Shown one piece after another: positions 35,028 to 43,378 of a DNA stretch of 64,000 bases (the stretch's first letter is position 1; the number at the start of each line of letters is the position of its first letter). The stretch is taken from the NCBI GenBank assembly GCA_963663365.2, contig CAXXIH010000008.1:2232001-2296000 (forward strand), in the 5' to 3' direction. The translations under genes were made by a program, and so were the position numbers. This DNA comes from G963663365 sp963663365. GTDB lineage: Bacteria; Hinthialibacterota; Hinthialibacteria; Hinthialibacterales; G963663365. The notes beneath the pieces were generated by a model, which was not told the DNA's origin, made no database searches, and saw nothing but the letters and a program-made list of their open reading frames with translations.

Positions 35028-36680
35028 ATGAGTATGTTCTGTTTTCAATGCGAACAAACCGCCCATGGTAGCGGCTGCACTGAGTTTGGTGTCTGCGGAA
35101 AAGATGCGGACACAGCAGCCCTTCAGGATCTTTTGCTCTTGGCCGTAAAAGGTATCTCGATGTATGCCCATCGGGCGCGGCAATTCGGTGCAAATGATCG
35201 CGAAGTAGACATCTTCACACTCGAAGCGCTTTTCACCACCGTTACAAATGTAAATTTTGATGCAGAACGGATTGCGCGCATGGCTCAAAAGGCCGCCGAG
35301 TTGCGTAATCAAGCGAAAAGCATGTACGAAAAAGCATGCGCGACCGCCGGACAGACGCCCGAAATTCTTATGGGGCCGGCAACATGGACACCCGCGGAAA
35401 CTCAAGAAGGGCTTGTCAGGCAAGGTCAGGCGGCCGGTATTTTAAGACGTGCCGATAGCCTGGGTGAAGATATCAGCGGTCTCCAAGAACTTCTGACTTA
35501 TGGTCTCAAAGGGATGGCCGCTTATGCGGATCACGCCCAAATTCTCGGATACGAAGATGAATCAATCTATGCCTTTCTGCATGAAGCGCTTGACTTCTTA
35601 GCCAAAGAAAATCCAACCATCGATGAACTGCTCGCGATGAACCTGAAATGTGGTGAGGTCGGTTTGAAAACACTGGAAATTCTGGATTCAGCCAACACAG
35701 GCGCATATGGCGATCCGGTACCGGCTCCGGTTCATATGCGCCCGCGCAAAGGTAAGGCAATACTTGTTTCAGGGCATGATCTTAAAGACCTTGAAGAACT
35801 TCTAAGGCAAACAGAAGGCAAGAACATTAATGTCTATACCCATGGCGAAATGCTCCCCGCTCATGGATATCCCGAACTCAAAAAATACAAACATCTTGCC
35901 GGCAACTATGGTGGGGCGTGGATGAAACAAGGCCGTGAATTCCGTGAATTCCCCGGTTCGATTTTGATGACCACCAACTGTATTCAAGAGCCCCGTGCGG
36001 AGTACAAAGATCGCATCTTCACAAGCGGCATGGTGGCCTGGCCCGGTGTAACGCACATTGCCGACCGGAATTTCACCCCCGTCATCGAAGCGGCCTTGGC
36101 ACAAGAAGGATTTACCGAGGACGCACCGGAATTGGTCACAACAGTTGGTTTCGGCCACAAAACGATTCTGGGTGTGGCTGACAAGGTAATCGAGGCAGTC
36201 AAATCGGGGGCAATCAAACATTTCTTCCTTATCGGCGGATGTGACGGCGCTGAAGTCGGACGCAATTATTACACTGAAATGGCGGAAACGATCCCCAATG
36301 ACTGCGTCATTCTTACATTAGGGTGCGGAAAATACCGCTTCAATGAGATGGATTTGGGCGAGATCGGCGGTATTCCGCGCCGCCTGGATATGGGCCAATG
36401 TAATGACGCCTATGGCGCGATTCAGGTCGCTGTTGCTTTGGCTAATGCTTTCGACACCGATGTCAACAGCCTGCCTCTCTCGCTGATCGTTTCCTGGTAT
36501 GAGCAAAAGGCGGTTCTGGTCCTTCTGACGCTTCTGTACCTGGGCATCAAAAACGTCCGTCTGGGACCGAAACTTCCTGCATTTGTGACACCCCCGGTTC
36601 TCGATGTATTGGTTAAGAAATTCAACATTATGCCGATCTCAACAGCAGCAAACGATCTCCAAACGATTCTCGGATCTTAA
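35028..36680 (+). CDS. hcp: Hydroxylamine reductase / hybrid-cluster protein
   Basis: A 550-residue protein from Met at 35028, placed after a clean GGAGGA site; the frame's ATG at 35007 is less likely. The N-terminal cluster cysteines are Cys5, 8, 17 and 23 (CFQCEQTAHGSGC...GVC). Hybrid-cluster ligands appear in NVYTHGEMLPAHGYPE, ILMTTNCIQEP, ILTLGCGKYRFNEMD and GQCNDAYGA. Hcp reduces NO or hydroxylamine and belongs to the nitrosative-stress response of anaerobes. It lies 80 bp after the Rrf2 gene, likely in one transcript, and ends at a strong terminator. Confidence 0.96.
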   Translation: MSMFCFQCEQTAHGSGCTEFGVCGKDADTAALQDLLLLAVKGISMYAHRARQFGANDREVDIFTLEALFTTVTNVNFDAERIARMAQKAAELRNQAKSMYEKACATAGQTPEILMGPATWTPAETQEGLVRQGQAAGILRRADSLGEDISGLQELLTYGLKGMAAYADHAQILGYEDESIYAFLHEALDFLAKENPTIDELLAMNLKCGEVGLKTLEILDSANTGAYGDPVPAPVHMRPRKGKAILVSGHDLKDLEELLRQTEGKNINVYTHGEMLPAHGYPELKKYKHLAGNYGGAWMKQGREFREFPGSILMTTNCIQEPRAEYKDRIFTSGMVAWPGVTHIADRNFTPVIEAALAQEGFTEDAPELVTTVGFGHKTILGVADKVIEAVKSGAIKHFFLIGGCDGAEVGRNYYTEMAETIPNDCVILTLGCGKYRFNEMDLGEIGGIPRRLDMGQCNDAYGAIQVAVALANAFDTDVNSLPLSLIVSWYEQKAVLVLLTLLYLGIKNVRLGPKLPAFVTPPVLDVLVKKFNIMPISTAANDLQTILGS

Positions 36681-36742
36681 TTAGGGAAAATAGGATTCCC
36701 CATGCACTTGCGGACCTGACAGTAGTCGGCAAGAAAAGAGCG

Positions 36743-36773
36743 AAGCCCGTCCCATCCCCGGGGCGGGCTTTTT
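36743..36773 (+). terminator. Terminator after hcp
   Basis: AAGCCCGTCCC pairs with GGGGCGGGCTT (one mismatch) around ATCCCC-like loop bases, followed by TTTTTC. Confidence 0.9.
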
Positions 36774-36912
36774 CAATTCATGCTCGATACAAAACTATAG
36801 ATAGAGGTCTAAAATTCGAAGAGAATTTCCAATCTCATACGGAATGCAAAAGATCAGAAAGACGAGTATACTGCATGCCATTCAACCATCCACGCATTCG
36901 GAGGAGACAGGT

Positions 36913-38115
36913 ATGCTTTCTTCAAACAAAATCTCGTTATTATCTGCTTTCAGCCTGCTGTTTTGCACAATCTGGACAATCGATTGCCAGGCTGAAAGAA
37001 CAAAAATTCGGAAATCGAAAGAGGTGACGATGACCCAGCCAGAACCATTCAACGGTCTCTTTATGAATTTGGGCAACCTGCCCCGGCTTTCTAACGCAGA
37101 AACCCGTTCCATTAGCGCAGAGAATTTTAAAGGCGAAAAGGGCAAAGGTGGCATGTCTGAAGATGGTCTCGCCGCCAATGCCGCGCGCGATCTGGGCCAA
37201 GGATGGAAGGTTTCGCCCTATGTTCATATTGAGGGCGAATCGACATTTACTCTCGCCGACATCGAAGGTCCCGGCGCAATCCAAAGTATTTGGATTACCG
37301 GCGATCTTTTGAAACGAGACACCATTTTGCGCATTTATTGGGACAATCAAAAACAACCGTCAGTAGAAGTCCCGCTAGGTGATTTCTTCTGCAACGGCTG
37401 GGGACCAATTGTGCAGATCAACTCGATACCCATTAGCGTCAATCCACGCAGCGGGATGAATTCCTTTTGGGTTATGCCCTTTAAGAAACATTGTTTAATG
37501 ACTTTGGAAAACAGGGAACCGAAAGCCAGGACATGCTATTACCAAGTCAACTACACTCTGACAGATGTTCCTGATGATGTGGCCTATTTTCACGCTCAAT
37601 TCCGCCGCGTAAATCCGCTCCCTTATAAAGATGTCTATACCATCCTCGATGGAGTCAAGGGCAACGGTCATTACGTCGGAACCTATATGGCCTGGGGTGC
37701 AAATAACAGCGGTTGGTGGGGCGAAGGTGAAATTAAATTCTATATTGACGGTGATAAAAAATTCCCAACGATCTGCGGGACAGGAACAGAAGATTACTTT
37801 GGCGGATCGTATGGATTTGAGGTCGACGGCCAATACAAGGAATACACGACTCCTTTTTTAGGAATGCCGCAGGTCATTCGTCCCGATGGCACCTATAAAT
37901 CTCAGCAGCGTTTTGGCCTCTACCGTTTCCACGTGATGGATCCCATCCGCTTTAAAGAGGATTTGCGGATCACCATGCAGGCTTTGGGGTGGCGTAGTGA
38001 GGGACGCTATTTGCCGCTTCAAGACGATCTGGCTTCGGTGGCGTACTGGTATCAGACATTACCTTCACCAAAATTTCCAACACTTCCGGATCGCGACTCA
38101 TTAGAAGTCAACTAA
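36913..38115 (+). CDS. DUF2961 / GH172-family secreted protein
   Basis: A 400-residue protein from Met at 36913, with AGGAG about 7 nt upstream. Signal peptide to CQA|ER near residue 27. The mature domain has the DUF2961 landmarks: GPGAIQSIWIT, LRIYWDNQKQPSVEVPLGDFF, FWVMPFKK, and GEGEIKFYIDGDKKFPTICG leading into GTEDYFGGSYGF. The last has the Glu-Asp pair seen in this family, now GH172, whose members cut difructose anhydride or D-arabinofuranosyl links. An extracellular or periplasmic furanosidase is therefore likely; the exact substrate is not evident. The C-terminal jelly-roll region seems complete. Confidence 0.88.
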   Translation: MLSSNKISLLSAFSLLFCTIWTIDCQAERTKIRKSKEVTMTQPEPFNGLFMNLGNLPRLSNAETRSISAENFKGEKGKGGMSEDGLAANAARDLGQGWKVSPYVHIEGESTFTLADIEGPGAIQSIWITGDLLKRDTILRIYWDNQKQPSVEVPLGDFFCNGWGPIVQINSIPISVNPRSGMNSFWVMPFKKHCLMTLENREPKARTCYYQVNYTLTDVPDDVAYFHAQFRRVNPLPYKDVYTILDGVKGNGHYVGTYMAWGANNSGWWGEGEIKFYIDGDKKFPTICGTGTEDYFGGSYGFEVDGQYKEYTTPFLGMPQVIRPDGTYKSQQRFGLYRFHVMDPIRFKEDLRITMQALGWRSEGRYLPLQDDLASVAYWYQTLPSPKFPTLPDRDSLEVN

Positions 38116-38605
38116 ATCTTTAAATGAGATGCCGATAATAAAGGAGGGAGGACGGGGCATCGCCATGGCTGCGATATGCATCACGAGTTTGAGCCGGACA
38201 TTTGCCGCGCCCTCCCTTTTCTCCACCCGGCAGCCTTGACTGCCGATTCTCTGCCAATTGAATAATCCACCATGCTCGAAACAGTTTGAGGAAGCATGAT
38301 TTAAAGTTGCGCATGTTCGGGGGATATTTGTAGAAATAATTCGATAATCCCTGCACTTGGGAGACAGTGCGGCCCACTGTGTCGAATTGCCATTCACAGA
38401 CAAGAAGCGCAAAGAATAAGAAAACCAATTGGTTGAACCCCACATCCAACCTCGTAGTCTCTGAAATCCAAAGCGTAAAGTCACTCTATCAAATGGAAAT
38501 ATATCTCACGGTCGTGCCTGGTGTCACAGTGTTTTACATTTATTCCGAAATTTATTTTGGCAAACGCCGGTTGGTGAAGCTATAACTGCCGTCAGGCAAA
38601 GCACA
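38116..38605. other. 490-bp convergent intergenic region
   Basis: No credible gene is seen; the minus-strand frames present have biased, family-less translations. A palindromic stretch at about 38138-38215 (GGGAGGAC.../...GCCCTCCC with an inner ATCGC/GCGAT hairpin) may act as a shared terminator between the GH172 gene and the convergent DUF362 gene. Confidence 0.5.
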
Positions 38606-39604
38606 TCATCCATCTACCGTTATGTGCCGAATCGATGTGAGTTCGTGCCGTCCCAATCCGAGACGTTCCGCAGTCAAAAGATAATCCGGTGGACGGCCAT
38701 CCTCTGCGAGTCCGGGCAATTCTTTGGCATGACGGGCACTTTCTATACGGTTGGAGCAAATCGTATCCACCGCCACTCGGTCATCGGAAATATAAATCGA
38801 TTCAAAATTGCACAAACCCCCGGGAGTATATCCCGGACCTCCATCGCAGCATCCCTGTAGGGCATCAACAATAACAAGGCGGTGTTTGGCATTGACAGCC
38901 GGAAGATTGTTGATCTCCGCGATGAATGGATCGCATCGATTGAGATGATGCGCACCCGGATTGTGCGTAATCCCATGAGAGATGTTCTTTAGAGATACTG
39001 TTGCGCCAATCAATTTATGGTCTTTTAAAACAGGCATATTGATTAAGACTGTGATTTGCTGGGTCAAAATTCGGCCTAAACGTGTGCTCCCCGCCCCGAA
39101 ACATACTTCAGTTTCATCGTAACCGGCACAATCCGCATCACTTCCGTAAACACGCACACCGGTTTCACCGTCGTTGTAACCTAATCCCAGTGCATTCACA
39201 TGCGCGCCGGTATTGTCAAAAACGATAATGTTATTTTCACGAACACCGGCATCCAATAAACTGCGGATTACCGCCTGAATCAATTCCGGCTTGGTACGAA
39301 GATACGGCCCCCCAAGTCCATTGGCCTTGATCCCAACAACATCGTTTTCATTCGCAATTTGCCGCCATTGGTCTCGCCTTTTGCTTTCACCGGACCAAGT
39401 TGACATGGCCCGGTCCAGCATGTCTTGAACTCGATCCCCCCGAAGGAGGTTGTCCGGCCCGACAATTCCCGGCCGATGGACTTCAATCACACGGCTTTGA
39501 GGCGAAGAAGCCCAAGAGTTCAATACAAAACTGCCCGCTACCATTCCTGTGGCTTGCATAAATTCACGGCGAGTCAATTCCGATGGGATATGGCTGTAAT
39601 GCAT
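38606..39604 (-). CDS. DUF362 protein with Tat signal
   Basis: A 332-residue protein with an N-terminal twin-arginine signal (LTRREFMQATGMVAGSF, Arg12-Arg13), so probably exported folded. The DUF362 core includes DVVGIKANGLGGPYLRTKPE, VIRSLLDAGVRENNIIVFDN, ITVLINMPVLKDHKLIGATVSLKN, and SHGITHNPGAHH with conserved His, ending with DGGPGYTPGG and VDTI. DUF362 proteins are often linked to Fe-S or ligand-binding roles without known reaction. GGAG lies 8 nt before the ATG. It lies 60 bp after the zinc-ribbon protein gene on the same strand. Confidence 0.85.
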   Translation of the reverse strand: MHYSHIPSELTRREFMQATGMVAGSFVLNSWASSPQSRVIEVHRPGIVGPDNLLRGDRVQDMLDRAMSTWSGESKRRDQWRQIANENDVVGIKANGLGGPYLRTKPELIQAVIRSLLDAGVRENNIIVFDNTGAHVNALGLGYNDGETGVRVYGSDADCAGYDETEVCFGAGSTRLGRILTQQITVLINMPVLKDHKLIGATVSLKNISHGITHNPGAHHLNRCDPFIAEINNLPAVNAKHRLVIVDALQGCCDGGPGYTPGGLCNFESIYISDDRVAVDTICSNRIESARHAKELPGLAEDGRPPDYLLTAERLGLGRHELTSIRHITVDG

Positions 39605-39664
39605 CTACAAATCTCCGAACGATGCCCATTCTAACACAGCCCACAGCAAACGGCTTCAGGGTTG

Positions 39665-40486
39665 TTAGCGGTCGACATGCATACGTTCGGGATCGGATGG
39701 TTTAGGAGAGGGTTCGGGACGTGGTTCGGCGACACCTCCACCGCGGGAGATGGCCAAACGGTCCGCCGACTGGTTGGCCACTTGGCATTCCGAGCAAAGA
39801 GAAGAGCCTTCCGGAGCAGGTGCGCCACATTCTGCACACATGCCTTCGCCGCGATAGATGCGGAGTTTCTTTCTTTTCTCCAAATCTTTGACCATCTCAT
39901 AAAAGACTTCACGCATACCGGCAAAATTGTCATGCCGCGAAGAAAAAACCGACGTTAATTTCTTAACAACCAGAGGAAGATCGTCGTCATCTTCACTCTC
40001 AACATACGTGGCCGCATCGTAAATCGCTTCGTACACCGTATCTCGTAACGCAGGGAAAGTTGGATGGTCGTAAATCAGTTTCGGATCAAGTGGATAGCGC
40101 CCGTGTTCTGCGGTAGCCAAAAATTGGAACGCCATTACATGCGCCAGCCAGGCCCCAGCCAACCGAAGTTGTCTTGCATTACGTCCAAAACGCTGCGCGA
40201 AGCGTATTGGAAACTTGTCCGCCAATTCGGAAATTGCCAATTCGCGGTCTTTGCTTTTGGGAGCTGCTGCCTCCTCGGCATCCCTTTTTGACTTTGGAAT
40301 GTTAGCTTTACGGTTCGACCGAATGAGCATTTCGCGGCAGATACGGAGAACGGCGCCATCAATATGACCGGTGCAAATACCGCAGAACTGCCGCCCCGGC
40401 GTACGGCTTTGCCCGCAAGCGGCGCACCAATCACCTTTGTCAGAACATCGAAACGCCTTCCAATCCGCTTTCAAAGCAGAATCCAT
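39665..40486 (-). CDS. Hypothetical protein with zinc ribbons at both ends
   Basis: A 273-residue cytoplasmic protein, family not recognised. The N-terminus has C-x2-C-x10-C-x2-C (Cys21, 24, 35, 38: CAACGQSRTPGRQFCGIC), and a second set CAECGAPAPEGSSLCSEC lies near 217-234. Between them is a Lys-rich segment, then an alpha-helical domain (about 85-210). The tail is Pro/Glu/Arg-rich. AGGAG stands 6 nt before the start. Two rubredoxin-like zinc ribbons around a helical core suggest nucleic-acid or protein binding; nothing more can be said. Confidence 0.75.
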   Translation of the reverse strand: MDSALKADWKAFRCSDKGDWCAACGQSRTPGRQFCGICTGHIDGAVLRICREMLIRSNRKANIPKSKRDAEEAAAPKSKDRELAISELADKFPIRFAQRFGRNARQLRLAGAWLAHVMAFQFLATAEHGRYPLDPKLIYDHPTFPALRDTVYEAIYDAATYVESEDDDDLPLVVKKLTSVFSSRHDNFAGMREVFYEMVKDLEKRKKLRIYRGEGMCAECGAPAPEGSSLCSECQVANQSADRLAISRGGGVAEPRPEPSPKPSDPERMHVDR

Positions 40487-40692
40487 TCGCCACTCCTCAT
40501 ACGATTCCTATACGCTTAAAAATGATCCTCCTCCATTTGGATCCGGCTAAAATTTTTATGATTCATAAACGCTGCCTGGCACCTACTTCCGCGGGGCTGT
40601 CAATACCCGACTATCGGCACAGACAACGCCGCTATCGCCGCCCTCGACGGACGCTAAAGGGTGCGCTTATCTAATCGCAAATGCAAAATAAA

Positions 40693-40791
40693 GCGCCAAA
40701 TCCCCAAAAGGGCGCCGCTGCATTATTGATAGTATATCCTACCTGTGCGATTGCCGCTCGCACGACCACCCAAACCGGGGGAATGGGTAGG
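40693..40791 (+). other. Predicted structured leader RNA upstream of serA
   Basis: GCGCC (40693-40697)/GGCGC (40711-40715) forms one hairpin. CCTACC (40738-40743) pairs with GGTAGG (40786-40791), enclosing a perfect GTGCGA/TCGCAC hairpin (40745-40750 with 40758-40763). It ends 38 bp before the serA ATG. It matches no riboswitch class I recognise. The remaining part of the 340-bp gap (40487-40692) shows nothing clear. Confidence 0.35.
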
Positions 40792-40829
40792 TTGCTGAAG
40801 AGATTCTTGAAAGGGAATAGGACAAGGTC

Positions 40830-42425
40830 ATGAGCACGTATCGTGTATTGGTAAGTGACAATCTTTCTGAGAAGGGCCTAAAGATTCTAAACGATCATCC
40901 TGAAATTGAAGTCGATGTTAAAACGGGCCTGTCACCTGAGGAACTGGCCGATACCATCGCCGGTTATGACGCGATTGTGATTCGCAGTGGCTCAAAGGTA
41001 ACCGCCGAGGTAATCGCCCGGGCAGATAAATTAAAAGTGATTGGCCGTGCTGGCGCCGGCCTCGATAATGTTGATCGCGATGCGGCTACAAGCCGCGGCA
41101 TTATCGTGATGAATACACCGGGTGGAAACACGGTTTCAACCGCTGAGCACACCTGGACTTTATTGATGGCGCTCTCACGTTGTATTCTTCCTGCGGCAAA
41201 ATCTCTGGAAGCCGGACGTTGGGACCGCAAAATCTACAAAGGCACCGAGCTTTTCGGAAAAACGCTGGGCGTTATCGGTCTTGGCCGTGTGGGCAGTGTT
41301 GTTGCCAGCCGCGCGTTAGCCTTTGGGATGCATGTTCTGGCTTACGATCCGTATGTAACCGAAAGCCGTGCACAAAAAATGGGATTCAAAGCCGTCAGTT
41401 TGGATGAGCTTTATGCGAATTCGGATTACATCACCCTGCATTCTCCAGCTACGGAAGAAACCAAAGGTCTAATTAACGCTGAAGCCCTGGGCAAAATGAA
41501 AAAGGGCGTGCGTATCGTAAACTGCGCGCGCGGCGCAATTATCAAAATGGATGATCTCGTCGCCGCTCTCGATTCCGGACATGTGGCCGGAGTCGCAGTT
41601 GATGTTTATGAAAATGAGCCTCCGCCTGAAGGCTTTCCGTTGCTCAATCGTGAAAACTGCCTGTGCACACCCCACTTGGCCGCATCGACAACAGAGGCGC
41701 AAGAAAACGTGGCCATCGATATCGCTAAAGATGTAATTCGTGCCTTGGAAGGCGATGAGCCGGTCGGTGCGGTCAATATTCCGGCAGTCTCAGCAGAAAC
41801 CCGCGCCGTTCTCGGGCCGTTTATCAATCTGGCGGAAAAGATCGGTATGTTTGGGATTCAGCTCTATGGACATTCCCCGGAATCAATTGAAATTACATAT
41901 ACCGGCGAACTTGCCGAATGCGATACAAATCTTCTGACCGTCGCAGTACTAAAAGGCATCCTCACTCCCATTATGGAACAAGGTGTGAACTTTGTGAATG
42001 CGCCGTATCTGGCCGAACAGCGGAACATGAAAACATCGGAAACCAAAACCAAAACAGGTGACGGTTATTCCACGGTGATTTCGGTCAAACTCAGCTGCCC
42101 TGACAAAGTACTCAGCCTAACCGGAACGCAGTTCGGTCCGAACGATCCGCGTATCGTGAAGTTGGATGACTATCACATTGATGCAAAGCCAAGCGGATAC
42201 CTTTTGGTTATGCGCAATACGGATGAGCCGGGCATTATTGGACACATCGGCATGGTCCTTGGGAACGCCAAGATCAATATCGCCGACTTGACATTGGGCC
42301 GTAATAAGCCCGGTGAAGAGGCCGTCTCAGTTTGCAATGTCGACCAGGCCGTCGATGAAAAAGTCATCAAAGAAATCGCTTCATTAGAAAAGGTCCTGGA
42401 TGTGCAGTTGATTAACCTTCGGTAA
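40830..42425 (+). CDS. serA: D-3-phosphoglycerate dehydrogenase
   Basis: A 531-residue enzyme oxidising 3-phosphoglycerate to 3-phosphohydroxypyruvate, the first step of serine synthesis. Residues 1-310 hold the substrate and NAD domains: VIGRAGAGLDNVDRDAA, the nucleotide loop GKTLGVIGLGRVGSVVA, the NCARGAIIKMDDL block with the catalytic Arg, and CTPHLAASTTEAQENV with the catalytic His. The long form includes the intervening domain (about 315-450) and a C-terminal ACT domain (about 455-531: LLVMRNTDEPGIIGHIGMVL), which usually mediates serine feedback. AAGG precedes the ATG. Confidence 0.96.
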   Translation: MSTYRVLVSDNLSEKGLKILNDHPEIEVDVKTGLSPEELADTIAGYDAIVIRSGSKVTAEVIARADKLKVIGRAGAGLDNVDRDAATSRGIIVMNTPGGNTVSTAEHTWTLLMALSRCILPAAKSLEAGRWDRKIYKGTELFGKTLGVIGLGRVGSVVASRALAFGMHVLAYDPYVTESRAQKMGFKAVSLDELYANSDYITLHSPATEETKGLINAEALGKMKKGVRIVNCARGAIIKMDDLVAALDSGHVAGVAVDVYENEPPPEGFPLLNRENCLCTPHLAASTTEAQENVAIDIAKDVIRALEGDEPVGAVNIPAVSAETRAVLGPFINLAEKIGMFGIQLYGHSPESIEITYTGELAECDTNLLTVAVLKGILTPIMEQGVNFVNAPYLAEQRNMKTSETKTKTGDGYSTVISVKLSCPDKVLSLTGTQFGPNDPRIVKLDDYHIDAKPSGYLLVMRNTDEPGIIGHIGMVLGNAKINIADLTLGRNKPGEEAVSVCNVDQAVDEKVIKEIASLEKVLDVQLINLR

Positions 42426-42454
42426 GTTTTAAGCATACTGCTGATATGAGAACG

Positions 42455-42500
42455 AATGTCCGGAATGCAGCCGTTTGGCCTTTGCATTCCGGACATTTTC
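42455..42500 (+). terminator. Hairpin terminator after serA
   Basis: AATGTCCGGAATGCA (42455-42469) pairs over all 15 bases with TGCATTCCGGACATT (42483-42497), followed by a short TTC tail. The stem is very strong although the T tract is weak. Confidence 0.7.
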
Positions 42501-42522
42501 ATGAAAAACGCGGGAATCGATT

Positions 42523-43308
42523 GTGAAACACAGATTGCGAATCGGTACTGTTCCATACCTCAATGCATTGCCATTGGTATCCAATCTAAATCGTTTTCTT
42601 CCTGATGCGGAAATTGCCGCTGAGGTTCCAGCGCATTTGGAACAAGCCCTACAGACCGGAACCATTGATGTGGCGCTGATCTCCAGCATCTATCTGCATT
42701 TTCATCCGGAGTGTTCCTATGTTCCCGGCGTGACGTTAAGCGGTGATGGACCTATCGATTCAGTGTTGCTCTACCGCCGAACAGAACGTCAAAATATTCG
42801 GACGATAGCTCTCGATCCCGATTCGCTCACCAGTAACACATTGATTCGGATCCTGTTTGAACAGGAATATCAATTGACGCCCCATTATGTGTTCGCCCAG
42901 CCTGAAATTGACCGAAGTCTTGAGAAGGCCGATGCCGTGGTTCGCATCGGTTATTTGAGGTCCGGTTCTACAAAATCCGTGGCAATCGACGATTTGGGCA
43001 TGCTTTGGAAAGAAGCCACAGGATTGCCGTTTGTATACGCATTGTGGATCATCCGAGCCGGTTTAAAATTAAGTACGGAGCAAGAAAAGGCCTTCGCGGA
43101 TTTACGCGACTACAATCTTCAACACCTAGATACTTTGCTGCCAAATGCCCCGGCAGTACAAACCTGGGGTATTGCCACCTGCCGTCATTACCTCACCAAA
43201 CGCGTACTCTATACACCGCCTCCCAACCATGATATCGCACTAAATACATTTATCGAAAAAGCCGGAAACCTCAATCCGTCAAGAATTGAAATCTCCGGAA
43301 CAAAATAG
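42523..43308 (+). CDS. mqnA: Chorismate dehydratase MqnA
   Basis: A 261-residue protein of the MqnA/MqnD fold. It opens RIGTVPYLNALPLVSNL, has the IDVALISSIYLHFHPECSYVPG strand and the IALDPDSLTSNTLIRILFE segment, and the GLPFVYALWIIRAG hinge. MqnA makes 3-enolpyruvylbenzoate from chorismate, entering the futalosine route to menaquinone. Length and conserved Ser/Asn positions are normal. Other mqn genes are not in this window. It lies 97 bp downstream of serA behind a strong hairpin. Confidence 0.92.
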   Translation: MKHRLRIGTVPYLNALPLVSNLNRFLPDAEIAAEVPAHLEQALQTGTIDVALISSIYLHFHPECSYVPGVTLSGDGPIDSVLLYRRTERQNIRTIALDPDSLTSNTLIRILFEQEYQLTPHYVFAQPEIDRSLEKADAVVRIGYLRSGSTKSVAIDDLGMLWKEATGLPFVYALWIIRAGLKLSTEQEKAFADLRDYNLQHLDTLLPNAPAVQTWGIATCRHYLTKRVLYTPPPNHDIALNTFIEKAGNLNPSRIEISGTK

Positions 43309-43378
43309 ACTCATTACAGTGCAGGGATTCGCGGATTTCATTTGCATAATGTCTTAATCAGTTAAAATACGCTTAGCA

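Noticed and set aside
38101..38484. Minus-strand frames of 109-127 residues between GH172 and DUF362
   Set aside because: Two overlapping frames compete, neither has a family or ribosome site, and they overlap the GH172 stop.
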